64,000 bases of DNA from assembly GCA_021234155.1 (NCBI GenBank), contig JAJEKV010000101.1, positions 1,989,332-2,053,331 of the forward strand, read 5' to 3'. Position numbers and translations under genes: made by a program. Under the pieces are notes generated by a model. The model had not been told where the DNA came from. It did no database searches and saw only the letters and a program-made list of their open reading frames with translations. Each line of letters opens with the position of its first letter. Position 1 is the stretch's first letter. Of this stretch, positions 23,780-36,639 are shown in pieces. The stretch comes from Isoetes taiwanensis (Eukaryota; Streptophyta; Lycopodiopsida; Isoetales; Isoetaceae).

Positions 23780-24887
23780 TTTAAGACCTGTACTGTCCAA
23801 CAGTCCAGACCTCTATCTAAGTACAGTCTTTGCAAGAAAATACTTAGAACCAATTAGCAGCCCAAGACTGAACCAGGTACATTTTCAGTCAAGGCCTTGA
23901 CACGGAACCATGCTATGCCAAATGGTAACAGTACTTAATATATTTTGATCAGATATGTATAATACAATCACTCAAACCCTATTAAAAACATCTCCAAGTT
24001 GTACCTTTGTAATCTGCATGTATTTATGAAAATATTCTTACAAAAACAGTCGGTTCCAAATAGATATTAAATCAGAAAACAAGTATGACTTTTTGGTAAC
24101 ATAATCTTCAAGATATCCATCACATAAGTCTTCATGTCACATTGACTTAGGTAGAATACATAAACAAGTAGCAAGGAAGCCTGTTACCTGCATCCACAAA
24201 CAAATAACAAGCATTAGAATGGTTGTAATTGAGCGGGATAGCAGGTGTCATGGGCTTCCTTGAGGTTATCCCCCTTCACCTTGCTATTATTCAATTGCAA
24301 AACATCAAAACTATACTGCCAGCATCCTAAATCTGATAGCCTTATAACTCAATGTCATTGCTACCATTATTTAGATTAAAGATGCTTGAAATTTAAACAA
24401 TTTTCATATCTACTCACTGTTTAAATAGCAAACTAGGCAGAACCTTATTAATCTACATGTATCAGCAGATCATAGGGGCTGTTTCACATCAATAGGTCAG
24501 ATATGTAAAAGCAGAAATTATTTCAGATCTGTCAGTAATACATATAAAAGCAGAAGAAATTTCAGATCAAGAGATCATGGCTGCAGAAACTTTTAGATCT
24601 ACATTATGCATTTACATCATCCATTAATATCATAGATAAATGTTAGTACATCATAGTGGTTAAATTCATCAAAAGTAGAACCCATCTAGGTTCAATTAAT
24701 AGATCTACAATTATATTCTAAGCCATAGCTGCTTACTTGATCAAAATGAGAAGATATCTAGATTTAGTGCTAGACAAGCGTTTAAACATAATATCCAGAT
24801 TATTATATGAGCAATCTTCTACCAGCTATCAGATCTGGTATTAACACAACTAATCCCATAGAAACAACTTAGGAAAACCTTGCAAAC
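23780..24887. other. Unannotated stretch, possibly introns of the gene at 24888-25232
   Basis: AT-rich, with no long open frame. Possible splice-like words occur on the minus strand (for example near 24185-24192), but no exon could be linked in phase. Confidence 0.3.
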
Positions 24888-25232
24888 CTTAGTTTGACGT
24901 GCAGATAATATCGCCTCAGATGTGTTGGTAGGAATTTCGTTGCTTGTTTCTACATAGACTGACTTTTCAGTGGCCATATATCCATTTCCACTTTTGTCTG
25001 CAATAGAATTTATTTCCATCACTTCTTCTTCTGGTCTACCAGCTTGTGCCTTGCTTTTATCATTCATGCCAATAGCCAGACCATCTGCTTTGCAATTGTC
25101 TCTCTGAGATTCCTTAACATTACCGGCATTACCAACAAAGATTGCCCTTCCTTGCAGAGCTCCTAAATTGGAATATCTTTTTTTGTAGCTGCTCTCCTTC
25201 TTCTCCTCGACCAATCTCTTTCTAGTGGCCAT
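24888..25232 (-). CDS. Possible first coding exon of an unknown gene
   Basis: Reads MATRKRLVEEKKESSYKKRY from an ATG at 25232. It runs 115 codons without a stop to a candidate donor (CTAAG|GTTTGC) at 24887/24888. The product is hydrophilic, with a basic N-terminus, a short hydrophobic patch (GRAIFVGNAG) and an acidic middle (PEEEVMEINS). Composition looks coding and unlike the neighbouring DNA, but no family was recognised and downstream exons could not be placed. The donor is weak. Nuclear location is only a guess from the basic start. Confidence 0.4.
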
Positions 25233-25649
25233 GTTTAGGTCTCCCTTTTTTCCTTGTCATAATCGGATCAGGGAGCAGCCTAAGGCCGCAAGCAGATGCT
25301 ACATCACAAATGGGATATGATCCTTTTATAGAAAAAATAAGGTCTAAAGTTACTGTACCTATTACCGTCATGCCCTTATCCGGCAGTTCGCTCCGTTGCT
25401 CAAGACGTGAGCTGGTCTTGAGCTTTTGCCAAAACCTTATCCACATATCTTTTTCTCGTTTGCCATAAACCCTATTTCCAATAATGCATATTAATATTGC
25501 TATTATATTTCCTATCTTGACCATTAGTTATAATGGAACATTAATAGTAGGCCTTTTTAATTCCCATGTCCCATGGTCCACCAGGTGAATTTATCTGCAT
25601 ATGCTTTAACAAATAAACAACCAACTTAAACATCATAAGGTTTTGTAAT

Positions 25650-25660
25650 AAAAAAAAAAA

Positions 25661-25691
<31 letters not shown>

Positions 25692-25700
25692 CACACACAA
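25650..25700 (+). repeat. A-run followed by CA microsatellite
   Basis: 28 A residues, then about 11 CA units. On the minus strand this would be a T-rich tail following a sequence with a weak B-box-like word (GTTCGCAACC), so a SINE tail is possible but unproven. Confidence 0.9.
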
Positions 25701-27540
25701 TAGGTTGCGAACACCCACATCCTATTTGAGCACAAGACAATGCCACTGCCCCGGGTGAGAGGGGCATACCCAGACCTAGTCCACACTCAATGACCGATTG
25801 TAAGCCTAGCATACTATAGGGGCTCCAGTAATATACGCAGCAAGGCCCCACCTCCACATTACCATTGTGTTCATTGTCTGGTGCTCAATAGCATAGCATA
25901 TACAACCAGGTGGGCTCTATGCACAGGCCGCACTTATTGGGATTTATGGGGATTCTAGCTAGAAACATCTATAATCCTAGCTTTTAGATCTGTACCCCCC
26001 CATTTTCCCACAAGACAAGAGGTGCAGCATAGAACTACCATACATCCATTCATAACCTCAAACTAAGATTCAATATAAGATTTAACATCCATCTATTCAA
26101 ACAAGGGTTAGTTCCTACCTAAAAATTCAAGCTATCTAATCTACTAACCGGTTTCCTGGCTTGAGTTGTTGTCTCAAAGGGTCCCCATCTTCTAGGTGAG
26201 TATGGATGCTTCACCTCCTCCAAGCTTCCCCAAATTGATTTGGGGCAAATTGGGGATGGGTCGCAATTGAGATGGACTCCATTTAGCAGTTTTCCTCTGT
26301 CCAATTGATTTGGGACAACTGGCAACTATTAATCTAGGTTTCATTAATAATTAACTTACCATCAAAAACTTTCTAGTCTAGCATAGTTAGCTATTAATTA
26401 ATACTTATACTTATCTCTAAGATATAATTATCATAGGGTAGATTCTAGAATGTTCTATAATTGGACATTAAAATTTAGATATTTCAATAGTGCGTATAGT
26501 ATAATGGAAGCTACTAGATTGTTCTATGTTTAGAATTGACTAGTGTAAGAACCAAAATATTTTCGAAGAGTGCAGGTGCTTCTGGAAGGTCTCAATTCTT
26601 CTAGAGGACCCGATTGGGCGTTCGGTTTCTTCTAGATACTTCGGCCACAGATTCTTCTGGATGGATCTAGAGTTTTCTTTGTTTTTATATAAAGAGGAGC
26701 AGCAGGCATTTGTCCAATCAAAATTGGAGTTAACGTTGGTTATAGCTAGACGAATTATAAGAAGCAAAGGTTATTCTAGAAAGGGCTTCGGCAAGACTGG
26801 AAGGAATAGAAGCTAGAAGCTTTAAGCTTTGCTAGTCTGCTGCAGAAAAGCAAGGCTTGCACTACTCCTATTCTACTCAATAGCAGTGAATTGATTCGGC
26901 AGGAGTAGCAGATTCCTTGGAGAATAGGTTTGCCTGGAAAGCTATTGAAACGGACCTAGCCCCTTAGACTAGGCTGTTGCATATTCATAAGACTTATAGA
27001 TACATCCCAATATTAATACTCTCATTCATAAGATAATTTCGTACAAGACCAAACTTCTCTGAGTCTTGGCATACTACAACTCCTATAGCTCAACAGGTCA
27101 CTCCGAATTCTCCTCCTTATAGGTCACTGAGGATGACTCGGGAAAATGCTCTGCTCGTGCAACTTCATGCCCAGTCTCTCCCTCTGAATACCGCATTCTC
27201 AGCTCAGGACGTACCCTCTTAAAACATACACAGACAATATAAGGGGGTTAGTCCACAAGGACTAAGTGGGGAGGAAACATTTCGGGAACCTTCACAACAT
27301 CAAAATCCCACATATAACATCACCCACAAAGTAATCTAGCATATCCATAAAAGATAAAAACAACAATAATTTTACCTGCTCCACTATGCCCTGCATTAGT
27401 TAGAACTCAGACTACAAGCAGGTTTACATTCACATCAACCTTCTGTATGTATGCACATATGCCAAGCGTAATCCTTGGGTTGCGACCCCAAGGAGACCAC
27501 TCTCGCCATCTGTACGTACAGGGTTTAACTCATCCGTCAG
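25701..27540. other. Unannotated repeat-like DNA, possible LTR remnant
   Basis: No coding sequence was recognised. A TATA-like word (TTTTTATATAAAG, 26682-26694) with purine-rich sequence downstream could mark an LTR promoter, but no paired LTR, primer-binding site or polypurine tract was found. A short palindrome, CCCCAAAT-TG-ATTTGGGG, is at 26228-26245. Confidence 0.3.
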
Positions 27541-27682
27541 GCCATCTGGCTCGGATGCGGAGTTACATGGCCACCCCACCCCTCCGAAGGTGGGCCGTAA
27601 ATGCAACGTGCCATCCGTCTAGCCATCTAGAACGGATGCGGAGTCTCACGGCCACCCCACCCCTCCGAAGGTGGCCGTTTGC
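27541..27682 (+). repeat. Two-copy 81 bp tandem repeat, GC-rich
   Basis: Both units contain GCCATCT, CGGATGCGGAGT and then CCACCCCACCCCTCCGAAGG. They are offset by 81 bp and differ by several substitutions and one G. Confidence 0.85.
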
Positions 27683-30430
27683 AAGATGCAACATCATCCA
27701 TCATGACTTTACAAGATAGAATATCACCAATAACCTTACATATTGATCCAATACGAGATATCATAGAATCCTCATGCATCTTACTTCCAAGAATAGCCAC
27801 AGAGCAATGCAATACAATAGAATGAGATTCATCAAGATATTTCATAACCAAGTGACCACATCTCATTGCACATCTCAAAGCAAGAACATGAACTCTCTTA
27901 ACATATAAGCAACCATAACTTTCATGTAATATCTTAATCAAACTAATGTCTAGAGATAATGACATTCATTCTACCTCATCATGACGTCTAATACCACAAG
28001 ATGGTCCTTACCATATCCATAGGAAAAGAGATCACAACACCCATGCGCCATCTATTCTAGCATCATAGAATCCACATGCTACTCTAACAAAATACTGGCG
28101 GTATACCTTCCACAAGATACAGTTATCAAGCTAGCCTCTATTCTTAAAGGTTCCCTGAACTAGGCTACATCCAATGGTACAACCCTGGAGCAAAGAACTC
28201 TATGGTCCCACCGTCTAATAAGATATCTTAAAAAAGTTCGTAAGAGTCTTCATACTCAATTCACATACTAGCTATCTAGGCGCACAAATAAACACATGCC
28301 ACATTGGCCAGCATACAGGTCAAGATAGATAGGTTATCAACAATGCCATGGAGATACATACACAACAAGCCCTCCCACCAATAAAAGGCATGGCACAATA
28401 ATTTTGGGCTGCCCCCTAAGTATAACCTAAAGCTATGTTCAATAGCTTAGAATATAGCAACTTATCTCGATTTAGCCATTTAGCCATTTGTTTTTTCCAA
28501 GCATTATGGGTTAGGTTTGTGAGGTTAAATCCCAGCCGTGGATCTGGAGCATATCCTGGGTGCGATGCCAGATCAGTGGCCAACATCTTTTTGGAGAAAA
28601 AATGGCTTGCCATTTCCTAAGGTCTCCATAAAAAAAAGGCTTGCCATTTAGACCATGCATATCCCGGATAGGCAGACCATGCAGACCGGCAGAGCAATCA
28701 CATGGGATCCATGAACAGGAGACCCAGATCTCCCTACTCTCCCCTGCGCTGCTAAAAAATATCATGGATATTTTTATCATCGGCTCCTGCCCCCGCCCAC
28801 CTACGCTCTCCAAAAATTACGATTAAGCCCCGCCCACCTTGCCGATTACGGTCCACGTATACGGAATTAGGCCTCCCAAAGCTATTGCAATTGTCCCTGC
28901 GCTTTGCACTGCTCAATTATATTTTTGGAGCGTATGATTGTTTTTATGATAGCAGTATGATTACGGTCGCCCCTGCCCCTGCTTCTGCTCTGCTCGACCA
29001 TGCACTGCTCCCCCAATCAATCCTGCAATCAATCCAAAATTTCGACATGCTTGAATCAATCCTGCTGCCAAAATCAATCTTGCACAACTTCTTCTTCATC
29101 AATCATCTTCTTGCACGGCTGTTTACACCATAGCCATGGCTTCATCGCCATAGCGCTCTGCTCTCTGTTCCTTGTTTACACCATAGCCATAGCTTCATAG
29201 CCATAGCTTCATCGCCATACCTCCCTAACTTACCTCTGTGCTTCCGCCTCTGCTCCGCTACCCAGCCTCTGTGCTCCGCAACAAAGCAACAAAGCAGCAA
29301 AGCAAAGCAACAAAGGAAAGCAACAAAGCAGCAAAGCAACAAAGCAGCAGGTCGTCTCTTGGCTTCAACAATGGCCCTGCAAAAACAGAGAGCCCAGCCT
29401 CGAAAAAGGAAGTAGCGTGAAACGCTATCCACGCCCTACAATTTAGCATCAAAAATAGCCAACAATAAACTTGCACACACATTAAAATTAGAAATTACAC
29501 CACTAAATGCAAATAAGCTGCTCAAACATGCCAAAATATACCCTTTTTCATACAATACGACATCAAAATCATAGTCCTAACCACTGTTTCCCAAATACGA
29601 AACAAAAATCGCAGAAGTTTATCTCGATTATGGTTCATTTTACTAGTTAACTTGTTTACTACTGGACATAAACATGCTTCTGACTAAGCTCATAAGGTCC
29701 TCTGGCTCCACTATGGCCAGAAGCTCTCATGCCGCTCAAGACCTCTCTTCCCTCGGCATCACACATTTGACATTTACCAATGATTCCCTTAGCTATACTA
29801 ATATTCCATTCAATTCCCTACTTCTCTTCCCTATCTTTTCTATAAATTCTACCAAGCGACCCAAGCCATGGAAAAACCCTATGTACTTGTACAAACATTC
29901 CGTGTCAGAGACTAGCAAGACAGATAGTTTCATACAACTGTACTAGTTTACCAAATTCCAAGCATGGCATATGATTAAGTTTCTCAAGAGGAGCGTTCAA
30001 GGTTCCCGGCTAGCTAGGATTTCGCCATCATAAGATTTATTGCCTAACAAGGTTTATTGATGGTAGGAACTCCAAGACTCAACTTAAGGCCCTAAGGCTT
30101 TAACTAGTTTTAATAGCTTAGAACGTGTTGATAAATGATTTAATATGGTTCAAACCTTAAACACTAATTTAATATCTATGTATGGGGATACCGGACCTTG
30201 GTATCCCCCTTAAACAAGTTACAGTAACAGGAAGAGCAACGGCAACCAAGGCGGCCAGCTCCCACCTCCTCCAACGTGCTCTCTTCTTTCACAAAAAGCA
30301 GGCCTTGGCATCGAATTGGATTTACATACCTTAAGACAGAGCATGAAACTAAGATCAGCAATCCGAGGTCGGCAGACAGAAGGACAAAGTTTCCATGAGA
30401 TAAGAATGGTTTCCTGCAGCCACAGGGCCG
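27683..30430. other. Unannotated DNA left of the MULE, with short low-complexity arrays
   Basis: No gene was recognised. CATAGCCATAGCTTCATCGC words repeat at about 29120-29220. CAACAAAGCAGCAAAGC words repeat at 29277-29350 and produce spurious long frames on both strands. About 100 bp near 29500-29590 (AAGCTGCTCAAAC..CCAACCACTG) resembles 58240-58325, so it belongs to a dispersed repeat. Confidence 0.45.
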
Positions 30431-30439
30431 ATTTTCTAC

Positions 30440-30640
30440 GGGCGCCCGTAAATCGAGTCCGGGATCCGGTGTTTCCGGACATTTTGACCCTGGTGTTTCT
30501 GGACGTCCAGAAACACCCCATGCATGCCCATCCGCCAGTCCATGCATGCATCGATGCCCAGGACGCCCGAGGATGCATGCATCCCGGCCATCTTCAACCG
30601 CGCAACAGAACCGCGCGGTTTTGTGTCCAGAAACACCACT
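30440..30640 (+). repeat. Left long terminal inverted repeat of the MULE
   Basis: Matches the reverse complement of about 37800-38002 with several indels. Contains a perfect palindrome of 13 bp half-sites (GGTGTTTCTGGAC and its complement, 30491-30516), TGCATGCAT words, and a GAACCGCGCGG segment. Confidence 0.9.
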
Positions 30641-30879
30641 AATATTTTTGAAGGCAGTTGGACAGTTGGACGTGACACTTTTTTTGACTTGTAGCTGTGG
30701 CAGTGTCCCCTGTACTTGTTTGTACAGGTGCATTCAATGTATTCCCTGGTGGGGTGTTTCCGGCCCAATTCAAACGGAATTGGGGGATCCATTCTGTTCA
30801 GCGGAATTGGGGAACCACAGAAACCAGTCCGGCGGGCCTGTTCGAATGATCCATTGGAACGCCTGGGTTCGAGCCAGGC

Positions 30880-33664
30880 ATGGAGGCAGAGGATAATGGC
30901 GTCCAGGTAGAGCAGGTAAGGATATATAGAGGTTGACATTGGGTTTAGTTTTAGCAGTGTGCCAAATCTTTGTAACTAAGTAATTTTTGTCTTCCAGACT
31001 CTTTGGCATCTCCCGGTTCAAGATCCCCCCATCGGTGTATTTTCGAGACTGCAATTGCAATGGGAGATAGAGCAGCATTCTGTTGTGCAAGCAACCTACC
31101 CTGGACAGCAAACTATTCCAGTGCATGCATGCTATATCCCCACAAACAGGGTGCAAGATTTCGTGGAAGGGGAGCAGAATTTGCCAGGGTGCAACACCAA
31201 CTTCAGGAAGCGTGGATCTCGGGGCAGAGAAGAGGGATCTGCCAAGAAAAGAGTTGACCAAAATGCCCACCTTAAAATAACCAAGTAAGTGAATTGATTT
31301 GTCATTCAGTTTCATTTGGATTCATGGAATTTCAAGTGAAGTAAACCGGGAACTCAGCTGTTATTTCTCAGCTGTTACTTAGCTTTATTCTTGAGACTTA
31401 TTGCTCAGGTTTGTAACTGAACAACTACTTCTTAATTGTAGCTACTGGTGCAGCTATGGCCCTGAAGATTATCGTGAACGATCTCGGGAGGTCAAAGATA
31501 AAACAACCCGAGCTCTAATTGCTGAAGAAAAGAAGAAGAATCCTTCCTACTCAAGGAGGCAGGGGAGAGGAATGAGTATTAGGCGAGGTTGCAGGTGCCA
31601 CTTTCAGGTGAAGCAGTTGTATTTGAGGCCTGAGATATGTAAAATTACATACTATGAGATGAGGCACATTGATAATCAAGAGAAAGTCTGCCATGGATTT
31701 GAGGATACCCAATGTGCAAGAACAAGGCATGATGTAGCTCCATGGCTATCAAAGAGTAAGAAGGCTTGGGCCTACCAACAGTTGCTCCATAACCACACTC
31801 CCCAAGAGGTTTTCCGTCAACACGAGGAACAATGGGAGATAGAAAAGAGGATGGATCCCAATGCCCCCAAGAACAGAGATGCATTCTTAGCCATGGATGA
31901 TTTATATAATTTGTCCATAAGTAGGGTGTGACGACGTGGATGCTTTGCACAAGAATGTGGCCACAAGTGTTAGGATGTGGGTTGATTTACATCAAGAATA
32001 TGTGTTCATGTATCGGGAGGGAGTCCCTTTCACATTGGGCATCATCACACCCTTCAAATGAAGATCCTGTTAGAGCATGGAAGGAGGAATCTTTGTAGCC
32101 TTGGATTCAACCTTCAAGACCAATGACCACCGCTTTCTGACCTTTATACCTTGCTAGTTTATGACACGCATGGAAATGGTGTTCTGTTGCTTGGGTTCTA
32201 TCCTCTAGTGCCACGAGGAGGACATCCATCCTTGGCTGATTGCAATGAAGAACCGCATACATAGGGAAGACCCAACTTGGGAACACATGCTTCATTGTAG
32301 ATGATGATGCAGTGAGATCAATGCCTTGAAGGATGTTTGGCCGAAACACCAATTCAGTTGTGTATTTGGCATGTTCAAGAAACTGGATGAAGTTGCTTTT
32401 AAAAGCACGTGAAGAACAAAAGAAGGTGAGAGGGAAATGTTTAAGGAACTTCGGTCATATTATGTATGCCACTAAAGTAGATATTGACCCAAGAAGGACT
32501 AGTGATTATGTGGAAGCATGCACCAAAGAGGCCAAGAAGTTGTTGGATGAATTCAAGGAAAAGTACAAGATGTGGAAGAGGGTTGTGAAGTATATGAACC
32601 GAGTTTGGACCAATAACATCACACATTGGATAATTGCCACAAGGATGTATCCACATGCTAACCAAGAGACTAATGTTGGTATAGAGTCCTACCATTGGGC
32701 ACATGAAGAGGAGATTAGGGGTATCCAAGCATGCCTTGAGAGGAAGGAGAATAGATTGGCTCATTTACATACTTACGGGTGTATTACAAACTCACTTGTC
32801 CTTTGATAGGTTCATGAAGGAGTCGGGTTTTAAAACCAACAAGAGGCGAGGAGCACATAGTTGAAACTACGCCATCATAGGTGCTCGAGAAATTCGGATA
32901 AATTTGTTAGATGGCTGAACTTCAAGGAGGGGAGAGCCGAGGTGTGGAGTCAAAACATGGACAATTGGGATGATAACCGAGAGGCTTTGCCTTACTTAGT
33001 GGATGTTGCACATGAACATTGGTCATCATGTGATTGTCCATGGGGTATGAAAGGGAATATGTGCAAGCATCAAGTCAAGGTGATCAGGATGATGTCCAAG
33101 TACAAAGAGGAAGACATTCTAAGGTTTTGTGGTACTCTACATGGTTCTCAGGCTGGCGGGCTGTCCAATCTAAGGTCCTTTGCCGAGGCATATGATGACA
33201 CCATGCCTTCTTGGGAAGAGGGGCCATGCACAGGAGTTGCATCCGATGATGAAGAATTGGATTGTACAATTGGGGCTGGTTTGAGTGAAAAGCCCAAGGT
33301 GTTAGAGAGCATAGAGGAGACAATGGCAGGTCTCAAGGAGACCATTGCTAGTAGCCCCCAGGTATGGAATGAAGCTAGGTTCCTTTTAGCTGAACTTAGC
33401 AATAAGCTGGCAAGGCTAAGTGAAAGTAGAAATGTCAATTTCATGGCACCGCGTCTATCCATGGTACAAGACTTCAATGGGAACACCATTGCTAGACCAG
33501 TACCTTTCGTGGAGAGCCACAAGAAGAGGAAGAAGAGGAGTTCACTTAGCGTTTTCTCGAAGGAATGCGAAGATCATATCACACGATGTGAAGGTATTGC
33601 AATAATTCTAACACTCTCTTTGAAAATATTTCCTCTACTTGCGGATAGTAATGTTAAATGGTAA
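30880..33664 (+). pseudogene. MULE transposase, FAR1/mudrA-like with SWIM zinc finger
   Basis: DDE transposase of the Mutator type. Exon 1 (30880-30915, MEAEDNGVQVEQ) and exon 2 (30998-31284) join in phase to exon 3 from 31442, across introns 30916-30997 and 31285-31441 with GTAAG starts and CCAG/TGTAG ends. Exon 3 gives WCSYGPEDYRERSRE, then a zinc-binding-like region (GCRCHFQVKQLY, CHG). Frame changes follow near 31928 and 32058. The catalytic block LCSLDSTFKTND supplies the first Asp, and DDDA followed by LKDVWPKHQFSCVF the second region. The C-terminus (32861-33664) holds SCDCPWGMKGNMCKHQVKVI, a CxC..CxH SWIM finger. The order matches plant MULE/FAR1 proteins. Three or more frameshifts make it a pseudogene unless they are sequence errors. 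Confidence 0.87.
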
Positions 33665-33930
33665 ATGCCATGTTGCTCTTAGGTGATGGTGGAGGCAATG
33701 CCAAGGAGGTCTGATCATGGATGCTGCAGTTAGCATAAAGGGGTACATTGGTTGAATATTGCGCTATTAAGAGCATTAGTCGTATGTGTGCTCCATCTTT
33801 TGATGACCGATAATTTGAAAGATTTGTAGTTGCTCCTTTTCGGATACATATGGATTTTCAATCCAATGTTCTTTATTAAAGTAATCTTGCTGTTAAGTAA
33901 CATATGTTAAGTAACCATGCTTATGTCGTA

Positions 33931-34280
33931 AACACACCAATCGACTTGGCCAGAAACACCATTGGCTAGGCCAGAAACACCAATCAATTTGGCAAGAAAC
34001 ACCATATGGCTGGGAAGACCATCCTATTGGGAAACACCATTGGCTAGGCGGAAACACCACCCTAATGTCGGATACACCATATGGCTGGGAAACACCAACA
34101 AACCTGTCCGGAAACACCATATGGCTGGCCGAAAACACCACCCTAATGTCCGAAAACCATATGGGTGGCCAGAAACACCACCCTAATGTCCGAAACACCA
34201 TATGGCTGGCCAGAAACACCACCCTAATGTCCAGAAACACCATATGGCTGGCCACCCAAATGGCAAGAAACACCACTACC
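33931..34280 (+). repeat. Minisatellite of GAAACACCA units, left array
   Basis: About 16 irregular units of 17-25 bp, mainly GAAACACCATATGGCTGG and GAAACACCACCCTAATGTC. Lies between the 3' ends of the two convergent MULE genes. The core word is also present several times in the MULE terminal repeats. Confidence 0.92.
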
Positions 34281-34828
34281 TTAAACAACCCTTCAATGTT
34301 TTGCATGTTGTGCTCTTGCAGCCATCTAATGCTAGTGAGAGATGAATTTAAAAAAACCAAGAAATAGTATTGCATGCAAACAACTTACTCGACTACTTCT
34401 CGGGCCACATCCGTGAGAATGATATCTCATCATAGAATCAAAATGCAACAAAGGGGGTGTGGCACTCCAAGTGACTTACATATTTCCCAATCACTAAACA
34501 ATACGGTAAAGGGCTCCAATGGTGGCTGCGATATTTTAAATGTAAATAAATGGACGAAGTATTTTAAATGTAAATAAATGTCATCATGCCAATAATAACT
34601 TACCTTCTTACCACGGGCAACCAAGAGAGAAGAGAGATGGTTCTCGAGGTCTAGGAGGAATAATCTTCCTCCAAATTGACTCTCTTATTCATGTAGAGGT
34701 CTACAGTCCGGGATGAAAAAAAACACATGACTTCGTCTCGGTGGATTGGTATGGTATGAGAGACAACCCCGCACAAGAAATTTTGAATTCAAAAGATGCA
34801 CAATCATACCGTATAAAAGGGAAGACAC

Positions 34829-36251
34829 TTACATCAAGTAGGCACCCACGCATTGCTCATTCAGCCAAGACAAGCCAACCTTTTCAGGATTATCCGAACC
34901 AGGATGCTCAAAGGAAATGGCTTCTGATTGACGTATCACAAATTCACCTTTGCCATCTTTTACAGTAGCCCAAAGTGGGCTCCTAAGATGCACGGGCCAC
35001 TGAGCATCGTATGAAAGAATTGGATTGGCCTTGGTGGCTTTCCCTTTCTTCTTTTTGTTAACCCATTCCAAGGTAGTGAGGTCATCAAGATGCATGAAGA
35101 ATTTAAAATCCAAAATAAAATCCTCGGTCATAGTTACCATTGTTCTCTTGATCACGTCTGTCTCCCCATCATCTACCACATCAAAGTAAGTAGACATCCG
35201 GGTGCACGGAGAATCTGCGGCGGCACTCAAAGGGGTACCTAAAGAAGTTTCGGCCCCAATCGAAGCTTTGGTTTTCGTGGAGCTTTAAAATTGAACCCAG
35301 CAACTATGGATTTTGTTAGCAATGTAACGGGTGTGGATGGAGATTTAGGAACACTAGAGCTGCCCTCAAACACGCCACAATAAAAAGCCGTGTCTGCAGC
35401 CCCCTCCTGCATGTCTCCAAATTCCCATAAGCCTCACGGTCAGCCCATTCACTTCGGGTCCACAGATTCGGACCATAATTGTGTGCTATGTACCTCTCAT
35501 CTCGAGCTATTTTTTCTCTTTCATTGCCTCCCATTCCATCCTCCTCAGGGCTACATACCTCTCAAAGATAAGACGCCAAAGTGTTCTCTTTCTCCTCCCC
35601 ATCTTCAATATTTTGGAGCATAGCCCGCCAGCACCCATAGCTAGATCTTTGCATCTCTTTAAAAACCGGACAGATTTAACTTATACTTATATTCGGATCA
35701 AAGGCTCACCTAAAAGCATTGGGAGAAATCTCGCCCTTCCCCTTTTTTCGCTTGGTAACACCAACCTCTTTTACGCCCTTTGGAGCACCCCGCACAACCA
35801 CATGCAATCCATGCTCCTTTGCCAAGTGATCTTGCGCCTTTGCTTTAACAGAAGACCAAACACAACCTTGAAATAAACAAACATGCCTATTTTTTCTTAT
35901 TGCTGTAATAATTCTGCGTTCCCTTCCCCTATCTATCCTTCATCGATTCTTGAATCCTCCTCCGAGTAAGCGGCAACTACCTTGGCATCCCGAGGTGCTC
36001 CACGCGGTGGGCTTTCCTTATCTTTCCTTTTATGCTTCTTGGTCTCTCTCAAAGACTTTTGTTTGAATAGCATCTTGCTGCCACGGCTGTTTTTCTAAGG
36101 CCCCGCTCTCATTTCATCTTCCACGGACATTTTTCTTGACCACGCTTCGAGCCCGCTCCCTCGACCGGCTAACCGCTTCCTCAGAAGCTAGCTTCCCCGA
36201 ACTGTAATACCAGTCCGAGCTCTTATCGAGCTTCGCGTTTTTCTCCTCCAT
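34829..36251 (-). pseudogene. Second, convergent gene of the MULE, unknown function
   Basis: Minus-strand coding zone facing the transposase gene. It starts at an ATG at 36251 (MEEKNAKLDKSSDWYYSSGK) and continues with a basic, nuclear-looking segment (ETKKHKRKDKESPPRGAPRD). Later blocks include VKAKAQDHLAKEHGLHVVVR, RTLWRLIFERYVALRRMEWE and, in the last clean frame (35230-34829), TEDFILDFKFFMHLDDLTTL, ILSYDAQWPVHLRSPLWATV and VGLSWLNEQ. Several frame breaks occur, in a tract poor in CTG/CAG. Convergent two-gene layout recalls MuDR (mudrA/mudrB), but I see no likeness to mudrB. Function not known. Confidence 0.55.
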
Positions 36252-36639
36252 TTTGGGTCGTTGGGGCAGCCCCATCTCGGCGATATCGGCAAGCCGCTAC
36301 GATCGCGCCATAGCCATTAGGCTTAAACGACCTGCCACCTGTTTTTTCAGACCTGCACTAAAAGCGAACAACGCCAAAGGGATGTGCTTTTTTGTTTTTC
36401 GGTATGTGCTTTCCTATTCACCAAGCCATACCGCGAGTTAAAATTTTTTGAAAATGTGCTTTTCGTTTCGACCAAGATACTTTTCTCGACAGAACATTCT
36501 ATTTGAACCATTAGATTTGCCCTCAAATTTAAAAAATCTTGTGATGATTGATGTCGCACCATTGATTATTCGATGTTTAAAGAATATTTAGTTTGAAGTG
36601 CATTTAATACTAGTACTCCCTTCCAACAAAATTACCCAT

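Noticed and set aside
26540-27300. Solo LTR
   Set aside because: There is a TATA-like word, but no clear TG..CA limits, no target duplication and no second LTR.
29238-29482. Open frames on both strands with Ala/Lys or Cys/Leu repeats
   Set aside because: They follow from the CAACAAAGCAGCAAAG microsatellite.
30176-30939. Long minus-strand frames (185 and 167 codons)
   Set aside because: They run through the MULE terminal repeat and its target duplication, so they cannot be one ancestral gene.
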